In this document: positions 1 through 8,080 of the stretch, piece after piece
How the letters are laid out: every line of letters starts with the position of its first letter
Position numbering within the stretch: the stretch's first letter is position 1
Source: Magnetococcales bacterium
GTDB lineage: Bacteria; Pseudomonadota; Magnetococcia; Magnetococcales; Magnetaquicoccaceae
DNA: 32,468 bases
Direction: 5' to 3'
Assembly (NCBI GenBank): GCA_015229095.1
Contig: JADGCE010000004.1
Span: forward strand, 9,641-42,108
The notes under the pieces: generated by a model
Databases searched by the model: none
Told to the model about the DNA's origin: nothing
Seen by the model: the letters and a program-made list of their open reading frames with translations, nothing else
Translations under genes and position numbers: made by a program

Positions 1-2
1 TG

Positions 3-374
3 CTGTTTGTGATGGTGCCTCTGGCGATTGATCTTTGGCAACCCCGCCGCATTTTTCTGATTGTTTTGCTGGAGTTGGTGCTGGGATACGGCTTTTTGGT
101 CAACTTTGACATTCTGGATCGGAAATACAGCGCGGATGGCGGCGAGGCCATCGGGGCCGCTGTGGGGCTGTTTGTACGCCCCGGTGCGACGGTGGTAGAC
201 CTGCTGCGCCGGGACAGTTCGATGGAATTTTATATGATGCGCATGCACATCCAGGGTCACTACGGCAAATCCTGGGACCAGCGGGTGGGCAGCCGCTTTT
301 TTCTCCCCAGCGGCCTGGTTCGCACCTACAGGCAGACCGAAGAGCAGCGCCTCCAGGAGACGGCAACACCGTGA
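3..374 (+). CDS. Hypothetical membrane protein, 5' partial
   Basis: The reading frame is open back to the window edge, and no ribosome binding site precedes the GTG at 9 or the ATG at 12. This is therefore probably the C-terminal part of a longer gene, although a complete 120-residue protein cannot be excluded. One hydrophobic segment lies at about residues 13-33 counted from the GTG at 9 (RIFLIVLLELVLGYGFLV). It is followed by a soluble tail with no motif I recognise. The frame ends with TGA at 372-374, and a weak hairpin follows at 404-432. I cannot assign a function. Confidence 0.55.
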   Translation: MFVMVPLAIDLWQPRRIFLIVLLELVLGYGFLVNFDILDRKYSADGGEAIGAAVGLFVRPGATVVDLLRRDSSMEFYMMRMHIQGHYGKSWDQRVGSRFFLPSGLVRTYRQTEEQRLQETATP

Positions 375-661
375 TGGCCTTGGTCAAGTCGGGTCAGAAG
401 CGACTTCAGAGTCCTTTTCCTGACTCTGGAAGGCCTGGCAAAACACAAAATGAAATCGTGCCAATCCATGAAATTGCACGTGGTAAAAATCGCACCACAA
501 AAACCGCCAGCGGACCAGGGGGATGCCTGTCTCTATGGGGGGGGTTGCCGAAAAATGGACACATTCAAAACAGTTTGTCAACAAAGTGCTCTTGCCTCCC
601 TACCGCAAACCGGAACCCCCCAGTTTTCGCTTTTTTTCAGCCGATCCAAAGTGTTGCCATG
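375..661. other. Intergenic region, no gene supported
   Basis: This stretch lies between the end of the first plus-strand gene and the 3' end of the minus-strand oxidoreductase gene. It contains short overlapping open frames in several phases, none with a convincing ribosome binding site or protein-like composition. It also holds homopolymer runs (nine G near 539 and an eight-T run near 630). Apart from the hairpin at 404-432 I see nothing functional. Confidence 0.5.
404..432 (+). terminator. Candidate weak hairpin terminator
   Basis: The arms CAGAGTC (407-413) and GACTCTG (422-428) pair perfectly across an 8-nt loop. CTT (404-406) and AAG (430-432) can extend the stem past a one-base bulge. 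It sits 30 nt after the stop of the first gene. No T-run follows, so termination is only suggested. Confidence 0.3.
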
Positions 662-1741
662 CTATCCATCGCTTGACAGTGCCGGGTAATCGGTATACCC
701 GACTGCTCCCGGAGAATAGAATGTGGAGACATCGGCCGGATTCAAGGGGGCACCGATACGGAAGCGGGCGGGCAGATCGGGATTGGCCAGGAATGGCACC
801 CCGAAGGCGACCGCATCCACCTCACCCCGGGCGATGGCCAGCGTGGCCTCCTCGGCGGTATAGCCCATGTTGCTGATGAGCACCCCCTGATAATGGGCAC
901 GGATCGGCGTCACAATATCTCCGGTCTGTTGTTGGAACAAATCCCCGCGCAGGATATGCAGGTAGGCCAGGTGATAGCCGTTGAGGCGGTCGGCAAGCCA
1001 GGTCGCCAGGCCGATGGGATCGCTGTCCCGCATGCTGTTGAAACTGTTGAGCGGCGAAATGCGCACCCCCACGCGCGCGCTGCCCCACACCTGACTGACG
1101 GCCTCAATGACCTCCAGCAGCAGCCTTGCCCGGTTTTCGAGGGAACCACCGTAGGGACCGGTACTGCGCTGGTTGGAGCCGTCGCGCAAAAACTGGTCCA
1201 GCAGATATCCATTGGCCCCATGCACCTCCACCCCATCGAACCCGGCCGCCAGGGCATTCTCCGCAGCCCGTTTGAAGGCGGCAACAATCTCCGGTATTTC
1301 GTCATCCCCCAACATGCGCGGCACCACATAGGCCTGTTTGCCCTCTGGCGTATGCACAAGATCATCGGTGATGGCGATGGGACTGGCCCCGACGGGTAGC
1401 TGGCCATTGTTCAGGAGGGGATGGCAGGCGCGACCGCCGTGCCAGAGTTGCAAAAAGATGCGACCACCCGCAGCATGGACCCGGCTGGTGGTCTGTTGCC
1501 AGCCTGCCACCTGCGCGTCGGAATAGATGCCCGGCTCATGCCAGAAGGCCGAGTGGCCCTCCTGCACCATGGTGGCTTCGGCGATCAGCAACCCCGCACT
1601 GGCGCGCTGTGCATAATGCTCAGCGATCAATGCACCCGGCAGATGCCCCTCTTCGGCACGACACCGGGTCAGGGGTGCCATCAGGATGCGATTGGGCAAG
1701 GTCAGCGGCCCCAACGGTAACGGATCAAACAAAGTGGGCAT
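662..1741 (-). CDS. nemA: Old Yellow Enzyme family alkene reductase (NemA-like)
   Basis: This is a 359-residue FMN-dependent NAD(P)H ene-reductase of the N-ethylmaleimide reductase type. The family reduces activated C=C bonds and often nitro compounds in the cytoplasm. The N-terminus (LFDPLPLGPLTLPNRI, MAPLTRCRA) and QLWHGGRA are typical. The active-site segment VEVHGANGYLLDQF supplies the Tyr proton donor region, and STGPYGGSLENRARLLLEV is the OYE family signature. Length matches E. coli NemA (365). I chose ATG 1741 because AGGTGA lies 5 nt upstream; a GTG three codons earlier (1750) is less well placed. The gene is divergent from the nucleotide operon. Substrate and exact symbol remain inferred. 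Confidence 0.9.
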   Translation of the reverse strand: MPTLFDPLPLGPLTLPNRILMAPLTRCRAEEGHLPGALIAEHYAQRASAGLLIAEATMVQEGHSAFWHEPGIYSDAQVAGWQQTTSRVHAAGGRIFLQLWHGGRACHPLLNNGQLPVGASPIAITDDLVHTPEGKQAYVVPRMLGDDEIPEIVAAFKRAAENALAAGFDGVEVHGANGYLLDQFLRDGSNQRSTGPYGGSLENRARLLLEVIEAVSQVWGSARVGVRISPLNSFNSMRDSDPIGLATWLADRLNGYHLAYLHILRGDLFQQQTGDIVTPIRAHYQGVLISNMGYTAEEATLAIARGEVDAVAFGVPFLANPDLPARFRIGAPLNPADVSTFYSPGAVGYTDYPALSSDG

Positions 1742-2049
1742 CGTGTTCACCTGTGCATGAGAGTCTTAAAGGGTTGTTTTCTGAAAAATCTGCACAGCAA
1801 TTCCAGAGAATTCCCCCCGAAATCTCAGGTTTACCATATATCACGTCCGTCGGCCAGATGGCGTTCCGCTTCCTGTCGGAGCCTCATTCCAGCCCTGCGG
1901 GGGTCGGAACGGCCACGGGCTGCAAAGCGCGCTGTGCAGGCGAATCAGCCCCGGCAGGCAGAAAATACCTTTCCTGCAGAGAAAAAACAAGGCCATAATG
2001 CCCCCCTCGGTCGTGTGGTCGTTTGCAACTCCTGATTCCAGCGGGACAC
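1742..2049. other. Divergent intergenic region
   Basis: This 308-nt gap separates the start of the minus-strand reductase from the start of the plus-strand nucleotide operon, so it should hold both promoters. I could not pick out a convincing -35/-10 pair in either direction. The frame of the downstream gene is open back to a TTG at 2023. No other coding frame looks credible. Confidence 0.45.
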
Positions 2050-3540
2050 ATGTTTGAACCCCTGTATTATAAAGACAAATTATTACTGGTCAATCCCGCA
2101 GGTGATATCGGCGTGGTCACGCTCTGGTCACCGGTCAAGACCGTTTATAAAAAATTGGCTGCTGCGGGTATTGATCTGGGGGTTCAGAGCTCTCGTGTTG
2201 CTGTACTGGGCACCTTGTACGGCAACGGTCTCCCGGAATTGCTGCACAATCTTCTCTACAATCCGCAGATACGCCATTTGCTGCTGCTCGGCAAGGATCT
2301 CTCCGGCTCTCGACGGGAGTTGCAGGGCTTTTTTGAACGGGGCCTGGAGGAGAGCCGTTATCTGGGCAGCCCTGTATACCGCATCATCGGCACCGACCGA
2401 AAAATGGATGGTTCGGTACACCCTCAGGATTTTATCCATCGCCCCCTGACTTTGACCGATTTGAGCCAATGCCGGGAGCCGGAGCTGGCCGAGGCCATCC
2501 GTTCCTATTTTGCCCTCTCCCCCCCGCAACAGCCGTGTACGCTGGCACGTCTTCAACGCCCCATCCCCCAGCCCGCCATTCAGTGGTATCCTTCCCATCC
2601 TGGCGCGCATACCATCATCCGGCACACCCCCCTGGAGGCGTGGCGGGAGTTGATCTTTCGTCTGGTCCGTTTTGGCCACCGTCAGCAGCTCCGCAAGGGG
2701 GAGCGGATCGAACTGCACAACATGAAGGTGATCATCCAGGAGCCCTTTCCGGAAACAGCCCAGCAGTTGGCCCATTGGGGCTTTTCCCTCTCCGAACTGC
2801 ATGCCTATCAAGCCAGCCTGCTGGATCCCACACCCCCGGACGAACAACCATACACCTATGGCAACCGTTTGCGGGGCTATTTTCGATCGGACCAGGGGGT
2901 GATCGACACCCTGACGGCGGCCATCGCGCATCTCCAGGAGGATGGGGAGTCCCGGCGGGCCTATATCAGCCTGTGGGACAGCAACCGGGATACTCTGCCC
3001 CTTGTCAAAGGGCATCCCTGTCTGGTATCTCTGTTTTTCCGTAAATTTTCCGAACAATTGACCCTGACGGCCACCTTTCGTACCCACAATGCCCTGGATG
3101 GCTGGTTGCGCAATGTCTATGGGTTGATGGCCGTTTTGAAGTATGTGGCCGAGGCGGTTTCCCTGCCGATGGGTTCCCTCACCCTGATCAGCCACTCCAT
3201 CAGCATTGATCCCCAGGGCTCCGGTCTCACCCGGGCCCAGGCCATTGCTGCCAGCAAACAGAGTGACCATCGGCACGACCCCCACAGTGGCCGGGAGATG
3301 CTGCGCAGCGATCCCCAGGGGGAGTTTGTCGTTACCATCGATCAGACGACTCGGGAGTTGGTGGTGCAGCATCTTTACCAGGGGCAACGTCTCACCGAAT
3401 ATCGGGCCAGCAGTGCCGAAGCCCTGGAGGCGCAATTGGCCCGCGACTGCGCCCTCTCGGAGATCAGCCATGCCCTCTATCTGGGGCGCGAAATGGCCCG
3501 CCAGGAGATGCGTTTGAAACCGGCCAAGCAGCCCCAATAG
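2050..3540 (+). CDS. Thymidylate synthase-like protein with MtrA/DUF4346-like N-terminal domain
   Basis: The 496-residue protein has two parts. The N-terminal ~150 residues (GDIGVVTLWS, VAVLGTLYGNGL, NPQIRHLLLLGKDLSGS) resemble the MtrA-like/DUF4346 domain. From about residue 265 it follows the archaeal-type ThyA pattern: YGNRLR (270-275), GHPCL with candidate nucleophile Cys324, LTATFRTHN (Arg344, His346), Asn355, and LTLISHS. The Asn of ThyA that selects dUMP is kept (Asn355), but the Asp after RSH is Asn347 and the usual Tyr after the last His is absent. It may methylate or hydroxymethylate a deoxypyrimidine monophosphate in the cytoplasm; the substrate is inferred. ATG 2050 is preferred over an upstream TTG at 2023 because the conserved part starts there. 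It is the first gene of the operon ending at 7458. Confidence 0.75.
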   Translation: MFEPLYYKDKLLLVNPAGDIGVVTLWSPVKTVYKKLAAAGIDLGVQSSRVAVLGTLYGNGLPELLHNLLYNPQIRHLLLLGKDLSGSRRELQGFFERGLEESRYLGSPVYRIIGTDRKMDGSVHPQDFIHRPLTLTDLSQCREPELAEAIRSYFALSPPQQPCTLARLQRPIPQPAIQWYPSHPGAHTIIRHTPLEAWRELIFRLVRFGHRQQLRKGERIELHNMKVIIQEPFPETAQQLAHWGFSLSELHAYQASLLDPTPPDEQPYTYGNRLRGYFRSDQGVIDTLTAAIAHLQEDGESRRAYISLWDSNRDTLPLVKGHPCLVSLFFRKFSEQLTLTATFRTHNALDGWLRNVYGLMAVLKYVAEAVSLPMGSLTLISHSISIDPQGSGLTRAQAIAASKQSDHRHDPHSGREMLRSDPQGEFVVTIDQTTRELVVQHLYQGQRLTEYRASSAEALEAQLARDCALSEISHALYLGREMARQEMRLKPAKQPQ

Positions 3541-3579
3541 ATCCATCACAATACCCTGTAAGGATGGTGCCAGGCAGCC

Positions 3580-4275
3580 ATGTTTGTTTTTTTGGATATC
3601 GGTTTTACCCTGATCGGCGGTCCCGGCGTGGGCCCGGCCAGACGTCTGGCGGAGGCACTGGCTCTGCCCGGTCATGCCAAGCCCATTCTGAGCGATCTGC
3701 TGTTTCGGAGCCCCTTTTCCCACCCGGATCAACTGGCAGAGGCGCTGCACGCCCAGTTCCACGGCCTGCCGGAACAGAGTCGTGCCGTGGTCCACGCCCT
3801 CTGGCAGGCCCAGAGCGACGAGGCCTATATCCTGCCAGGTGCAGCGGAATTGCTGGAAACATTGACGGAGGCCCGGATACCGTTCGGTTTTATCTCCAAC
3901 ATCTGGGCACCTTTCCATGCCGGTTTCACCCGCCTTTTTCCACAGGAGAGCCGGCAGCATCCCAGCTTTTTATCCTTTCAGCTGCAGATGGCAAAACCCG
4001 ATCTGGCCCTTTACCAAACCGCCCTCCGGCAGACCGGTGTTTCGCCTCGGCAGGCCATCATGATCGGTGACACCTATGGGATGGATATTGCCCCTCCGCA
4101 ACAGTTGGGCATGAAAACGGTTTGGATTTTGCATAGACCACAGCAGGAACTGGCGGATACCTTGCACATTCTGAATGGCCGCGCGCCCGCGCCGGACTTG
4201 GCGTTGGCCCATATCGGCCAGGTGCAGGTGGAACAGCTTCACACCCTTCTGACAGAGAGCAAACATGCCCAGTAG
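3580..4275 (+). CDS. HAD-superfamily hydrolase with atypical motif I
   Basis: This 231-residue Rossmann-fold HAD protein has motif I FLDIGFT (nucleophile Asp6), a helical cap at about 15-85, motif II FISN (Ser106), motif III Lys139 in AKPD, and motif IV GDTYGMD (Asp164, Asp169). The second acidic residue of DxDxT, normally the general acid/base of phosphatases, is Gly8. Catalysis may therefore be altered or may use another residue. The gene starts 39 nt after the thymidylate-synthase-like gene and overlaps the next by 11 nt, so cotranscription is expected. A role as a nucleotide or sugar-phosphate phosphatase is inferred from context only. Confidence 0.85.
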   Translation: MFVFLDIGFTLIGGPGVGPARRLAEALALPGHAKPILSDLLFRSPFSHPDQLAEALHAQFHGLPEQSRAVVHALWQAQSDEAYILPGAAELLETLTEARIPFGFISNIWAPFHAGFTRLFPQESRQHPSFLSFQLQMAKPDLALYQTALRQTGVSPRQAIMIGDTYGMDIAPPQQLGMKTVWILHRPQQELADTLHILNGRAPAPDLALAHIGQVQVEQLHTLLTESKHAQ

Positions 4276-4915
4276 TCTTGCCCTCCGTATCACCCGCATT
4301 GAAACCATTCCGGTTGCCATACTCCTGGAACGATTCCGGCAGACCCGCCTGCGGGGTTGCGGCCAACCTTTCATCTATGCCGAAGCCCAGTTGGAATTGC
4401 TGCGGGATGTCGATCCCCGCAGCCTCTATCCGGCGCAAAACTATGTGCTCCAGGCCGATCATCAGCGACTCCTTGCCCTCTACCGCGCTTTTCTGGAGCG
4501 CGGTCATGATCTGTTTGCCCTGGAAGGAGGGCTGCATTTTTGGCTCCAGAACGAGGAGACGGGAGAAGAGGAGGGCCCCATTCCCCTCACTCCGCCGGTG
4601 GTGGAGCTCTCCCTGGAAGCGGATGGCCGCACCATTCCCCTGATCAACGACGGTATGCACCGGGTCTACACCGCCCTGCGTCTCCAGCGTACCATCCATA
4701 TCATTCAGGTGCGCAACGTGCCCAGGCAGTGGCCCTACTATGCCTACCCCCTCGCCAACGGTTGGGAGGATGTGGAAGAGTTGACCGAGTTGCCAGCCGA
4801 CTATGTCAAAAAAGCCTATCGGGATCCTGACCACTACAAGGATCTGTTTCGGGATTTTAACGCCCTGTTTCCAGGCATTCAGAAGAACCGCCCAAGGGGG
4901 AGGGGATTGACATGA
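4265..4915 (+). CDS. Hypothetical protein with DGMHR motif (possibly ParB/Srx-like fold)
   Basis: I do not recognise a named family for this 216-residue soluble protein. The clearest feature is PLINDGMHRVYTAL at about 126-138. An acidic-Gly-x-His-Arg element followed by a helix is reminiscent of the ParB/sulfiredoxin-fold motif (D-G-x-H-R), but this is only a visual resemblance. No membrane segment or signal peptide is present, and the C-terminus is basic. It begins inside the HAD gene (11-nt overlap, GAGAG upstream of the ATG) and ends in an ATGA overlap with dcd, which argues for a functional link to deoxynucleotide metabolism. Confidence 0.75.
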   Translation: MPSSLALRITRIETIPVAILLERFRQTRLRGCGQPFIYAEAQLELLRDVDPRSLYPAQNYVLQADHQRLLALYRAFLERGHDLFALEGGLHFWLQNEETGEEEGPIPLTPPVVELSLEADGRTIPLINDGMHRVYTALRLQRTIHIIQVRNVPRQWPYYAYPLANGWEDVEELTELPADYVKKAYRDPDHYKDLFRDFNALFPGIQKNRPRGRGLT

Positions 4916-5511
4916 GGCTGTCGGATGAGGATGTGCTGAAAAAAATACAAAGCGGTGAAATAGAGATCGACCCCCCGCCCGCTCCAGAGGCCATCGGCTC
5001 TTTTTCCGTCGATGTACGGTTGGGCCATGTGTTTCAAACCTTTCAACCCTGCCAAATCCCCTTCCTGGATCTGGCCGCCAGTACCGGCAGCTATACCCTC
5101 TCCGAACATGTCATGAAAACCGTCCGACTGGATGATGGAGAACATTTTTTCCTGCATCCCGGCGATTTCGCCCTGGGCATGACCATGGAGCGGGTAAAAC
5201 TGGCCAGTCATATCGTGGGCTGGCTGGATGGCCGCAGCAGTCTGGCCAGGGTGGGGTTGATGGTGCATATTACCGCCCACTCGGTGGATCCCGGTTGGAA
5301 TGGCCATATCACCTTCGAGTTTTTTAACGCCGGTCGCCTGCCCCTGGCTCTCAAGCCTGGCATGCGCATCGGGGCCATCTCCTTTGAAGTGCTCTCTTCC
5401 CCCACCAGCAAACCCTATGGTGAAAAACGCGGCGCCAAATATCATGGGCAGAGTGGACCGCTGCCCAGTCGTATCATAAGGGATTCATTCGCGGAGAAGG
5501 ATCATGCTTGA
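4912..5511 (+). CDS. dcd: dCTP deaminase
   Basis: This 199-residue enzyme deaminates dCTP to dUTP, feeding dUMP and hence dTMP synthesis in the cytoplasm. It matches the E. coli Dcd pattern along its length: MRLSDEDV at the start, SVDVRLG, then WLDGRSSLARVGLMVH, DPGWNGHITFEFFN with catalytic Glu136, LALKPGMRIGAISFE and AKYHGQ near the end. Ser109 and Arg113 correspond to the substrate-binding Ser and Arg of the family. It looks monofunctional (Dcd family) rather than a plain dUTPase. The start codon overlaps the previous stop as ATGA. Sitting three genes after a thymidylate-synthase-like protein, it would supply that enzyme's substrate pathway. Confidence 0.95.
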   Translation: MRLSDEDVLKKIQSGEIEIDPPPAPEAIGSFSVDVRLGHVFQTFQPCQIPFLDLAASTGSYTLSEHVMKTVRLDDGEHFFLHPGDFALGMTMERVKLASHIVGWLDGRSSLARVGLMVHITAHSVDPGWNGHITFEFFNAGRLPLALKPGMRIGAISFEVLSSPTSKPYGEKRGAKYHGQSGPLPSRIIRDSFAEKDHA

Positions 5512-6127
5512 GAAATTCAAGAATAAACGCACACTCATGATCGCTGGTGCCGCCCTTCTGGCCATTCTCCTTCTTGTGGTCGGCTATCGGCTGTTGTTTG
5601 GCTCTTCCCGTGGAGAGGAGGAGGGGGGTGGCAAGGTGAAAGGGGCGTGGGTGCCCAATGCCATTCCCGATCTGCCTCCCCTGATCTTTGATCCTCAAAA
5701 AGATTGGGGGGCACCGGCTGTCCAATTGGCACAATTGAATGCTGCCTCCCGGGCGAGGGTCAAGGCGGGTGTGCGTATCGAAAAGGGCCGCTCTTCGTCG
5801 TTTGACGATGAATTGATCGTGATCGAACAGTTGCAGGTGGACAAGTCGGTGGCGGAATGGCCCCGTATCCGCATCGCCTTGCGCTACAATGGCGACCGTG
5901 TCATCGACGAGGCCAAGTTGGATGTTCTTTTCCTGGACAGCAAGGCCACCCTGTTGGCCCGGCGGGCCATCAATCCTTTGGTGGTCTCTGGCAGCATGTT
6001 TGGGGATAAAATGCAGCCCCTGCATCCGGGAGAACTGCGCAATGTTGTTGTGGATGCTACCCAGGCTCCTCTGGGCTGGTTGGACCGTGTCTCCGTGGAG
6101 CTGATTTATTATCGGTATGCGCCATGA
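5504..6127 (+). CDS. Hypothetical membrane-anchored protein
   Basis: This 207-residue protein begins with a basic stretch and one hydrophobic helix at about 11-32 (MIAGAALLAILLLVVGYRLL). A Gly/Glu-rich linker and a soluble domain of about 150 residues follow, probably periplasmic. There is no lipobox and no motif I know. The gene overlaps the dcd stop by 8 nt and the yceF start by 4 nt (ATGA), so it belongs to the operon. Its function is unknown. Confidence 0.8.
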   Translation: MLEKFKNKRTLMIAGAALLAILLLVVGYRLLFGSSRGEEEGGGKVKGAWVPNAIPDLPPLIFDPQKDWGAPAVQLAQLNAASRARVKAGVRIEKGRSSSFDDELIVIEQLQVDKSVAEWPRIRIALRYNGDRVIDEAKLDVLFLDSKATLLARRAINPLVVSGSMFGDKMQPLHPGELRNVVVDATQAPLGWLDRVSVELIYYRYAP

Positions 6128-6720
6128 ACCCGGAATTGGTGTTGGCCTCCACATCGCCCTACCGACGCGCTTTGCTGGACCGTTTGGGTCTCTCCTATCG
6201 GACCGCCGCCCCACAGGTCAGCGAAGAGCGGCATGCCGGAGAGTCTCCCCAGGCACTGGCCGAGCGTTTGGCCATCAGCAAGGCGCGTGCTGTGGCGACG
6301 GCGTTCCCCGATGCCTTGATTATCGGAGCGGACCAGGTGGCGGTTTTGGAGGGGGATGGGGGAGAAGTGGATATCCTGAGCAAACCGGGCCACCATGCGG
6401 GTGCGGTGGCGCAGTTGCGCCGGGTTTCCGGGCAGCGGGTGCAGTTTTTGACCGGGCTCTGCCTCTACCACAGCCCCTCCGGTCGCTGCCATGTGACGGT
6501 TACCTCCTATGGGGTTCTCTTTCGTCCCCTGAGCGAGGCGTTGATCGAAGCCTATTTGCAGCGGGACAAACCCTACGATTGTGCCTGCAGTTTTAAATCC
6601 GAGGGGCTGGGCATCATCCTGTTCGAGCGTCTGGAAGGGGAGGATCCCACCGCCTTGATCGGTCTGCCGCTGATCGCCCTGCGGCGGTTGCTGGAACAGG
6701 AAAATTTTGCTATCCTCTGA
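6124..6720 (+). CDS. yceF: Maf/YceF family nucleoside triphosphate pyrophosphatase
   Basis: This 198-residue cytoplasmic house-cleaning pyrophosphatase belongs to the Maf family, which hydrolyses non-canonical or modified NTPs to monophosphates. The substrate loop LASTSPYRRALLDRL opens the protein, and IIGADQV carries the catalytic Asp70. CSFKSEGLGIILFERL and TALIGLPLIAL are characteristic of the YceF branch, which prefers 7-methyl-GTP in E. coli, rather than the dTTP/UTP-specific YhdE branch. The ATGA overlap with the preceding gene indicates translational coupling. Its presence in an operon with dcd and a thymidylate-synthase-like protein reinforces the nucleotide-pool theme. Confidence 0.9.
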   Translation: MNPELVLASTSPYRRALLDRLGLSYRTAAPQVSEERHAGESPQALAERLAISKARAVATAFPDALIIGADQVAVLEGDGGEVDILSKPGHHAGAVAQLRRVSGQRVQFLTGLCLYHSPSGRCHVTVTSYGVLFRPLSEALIEAYLQRDKPYDCACSFKSEGLGIILFERLEGEDPTALIGLPLIALRRLLEQENFAIL

Positions 6721-6756
6721 CCGTCGACACCCCGCCCTTTTTCCGTGGGAATCCCC

Positions 6757-7458
6757 ATGTACAAACGGTCGCTTGTGCTGCTTGTGGTGGCAGCCGTTGC
6801 CCTCTTCTTTTATGCGGATCTGGACCACTATTTGACTCTGGAGGCCTTGCAGGCCAATTATCAACAGTTGGCCCTCCTGCAAGCCGATTCCCCCTGGTGG
6901 TTTGGCGGGGCCTTTTTTGTGCTCTACGTGGGGGTGACGGCCCTCTCCCTGCCCGGCACCACCCTCTTGATGTTGGCCGGTGGGGCGCTGTTTGGCCTGG
7001 GTCCGGCCACCCTCCTGATCTCCTTTGCCGCCAGTCTGGGTGCCACCCTGGCCTTTTTGCTGGCCCGCTATCTGTTGCGGGAGAGCATTCAATCCCGTTT
7101 TTCAGCACGGCTGGCCCGCATCAACCAGGGCTTGAGCCGCCATGGCGTTCTCTATCTCCTCACCCTGCGCCTGCTGCCCATTGTGCCATCGGCACTGGTC
7201 AATCTGCTCATGGGGTTGACCAACCTGCCGGCCCGCACCTTCTACTGGGTCAGCCAGGTGGGCATGCTGGCCGCCATCCTGATCTATGTGCGGGCAGGCA
7301 CCCAGTTGACCACCCTGCAACATCCCTCCGAACTGCTCTCCCTGCAACTTTTTGGTCCGCTTGTGCTGCTCTCCGGGCTGCCCTTGTTGGTCAACTATGG
7401 GTTAAAATACAGGGCTTATAAAAAGACGCTCAGCTCAACCACTGGGCGATCCGTGTAA
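6757..7458 (+). CDS. TVP38/TMEM64 (VTT domain) family membrane protein
   Basis: This 233-residue inner-membrane protein of the DedA/VTT superfamily has about six hydrophobic segments. Family features visible are SLPGTTLLMLAGGALFG, GATLAFLLARYLLRE and the RLLPIVPSALVNLLMG region with conserved Arg and Pro. Members are linked to lipid scrambling or envelope homeostasis, but the activity of this one is unknown. I chose ATG 6757, preceded by GGGAA, over GTG 6745. It lies 36 nt after yceF as the probable last gene of the operon. Its 3' end overlaps the convergent DUF4337 gene by 29 nt. Confidence 0.88.
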   Translation: MYKRSLVLLVVAAVALFFYADLDHYLTLEALQANYQQLALLQADSPWWFGGAFFVLYVGVTALSLPGTTLLMLAGGALFGLGPATLLISFAASLGATLAFLLARYLLRESIQSRFSARLARINQGLSRHGVLYLLTLRLLPIVPSALVNLLMGLTNLPARTFYWVSQVGMLAAILIYVRAGTQLTTLQHPSELLSLQLFGPLVLLSGLPLLVNYGLKYRAYKKTLSSTTGRSV

Positions 7459-8044
7459 AATGCCAGGGCAGTTCAAGAAAGCCGGCCACTCCTGAAACCA
7501 CTCCGATCAGACCAACCAGGAACGACGGAATGAGCATCCAGCGCGCGCGCATCACACCGCTGATCCCCAGCAGGGCGAGGGCAATGTTGATGCTGGCCTC
7601 GGCAACATCAAACTGATCGTCCCGGGCGTTCAGAACCGTGTATTGCTTTTCATGTCCTTCCGCTTGCTCCTTGATTTGCTCTTTCTCCGTGACCAGGGTG
7701 GCGATTTGGGTGTGCAGGGCGGCGATCTGGCTCTCCAGAGCGGCACGGAACTCTGCGGAGTGGCCTCCGCGCAACTGTTCCAGGCGCATGGACTGCAAAG
7801 TATGCTCCGCGAGGTGCTGTTTGGTGCTTTTGGCCTGGAAATAGTTCCAGGCACCCACGGCCTTGCTCTGCTCCTGGCTCATGGCCTGGGCGGTATTGCC
7901 ACCTGTGACGTTGAGCACCCCCAGCAGGGTGGCCAACAGGGTCACTGCGATGGAGACGCCCCAATTGAAACGTGCATCCGGGTCATGTTCGGGGGCACAG
8001 GCCGGTGCGGAGGGGGCGGCATCGGAAGAATCGGCGGGGCTCAT
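7430..8044 (-). CDS. DUF4337-like membrane protein (copy 1)
   Basis: This 204-residue protein has an acidic, Pro/Ala-rich start, a hydrophobic segment at about 28-48 and the motif AWNYFQAKSTK. A predicted coiled-coil region of about 50 residues follows (ALESQIAALHTQIATLVTEKE), then two closely spaced membrane helices near the C-terminus. This arrangement matches DUF4337 proteins, whose function is unknown. AAGGAG lies 6 nt before the ATG. It is the third gene of a minus-strand run (DUF4337, DmeF-like exporter, DUF4337), 36 nt after the exporter, and is a divergent paralogue of the gene at 9113-9712. A role assisting the exporter is inferred from position only. Confidence 0.8.
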   Translation of the reverse strand: MSPADSSDAAPSAPACAPEHDPDARFNWGVSIAVTLLATLLGVLNVTGGNTAQAMSQEQSKAVGAWNYFQAKSTKQHLAEHTLQSMRLEQLRGGHSAEFRAALESQIAALHTQIATLVTEKEQIKEQAEGHEKQYTVLNARDDQFDVAEASINIALALLGISGVMRARWMLIPSFLVGLIGVVSGVAGFLELPWHFTRIAQWLS

Positions 8045-8080
8045 GGCGAACTCCTTGGGGTGTTTGATCGGTGGTTGTCG

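Noticed and set aside
2128-3960. A 610-codon open frame on the minus strand opposite the thymidylate-synthase-like and HAD genes
   Set aside because: Its translation is low in recognisable motifs and the plus strand carries clear conserved proteins; it is an antisense shadow of GC-rich codon usage.
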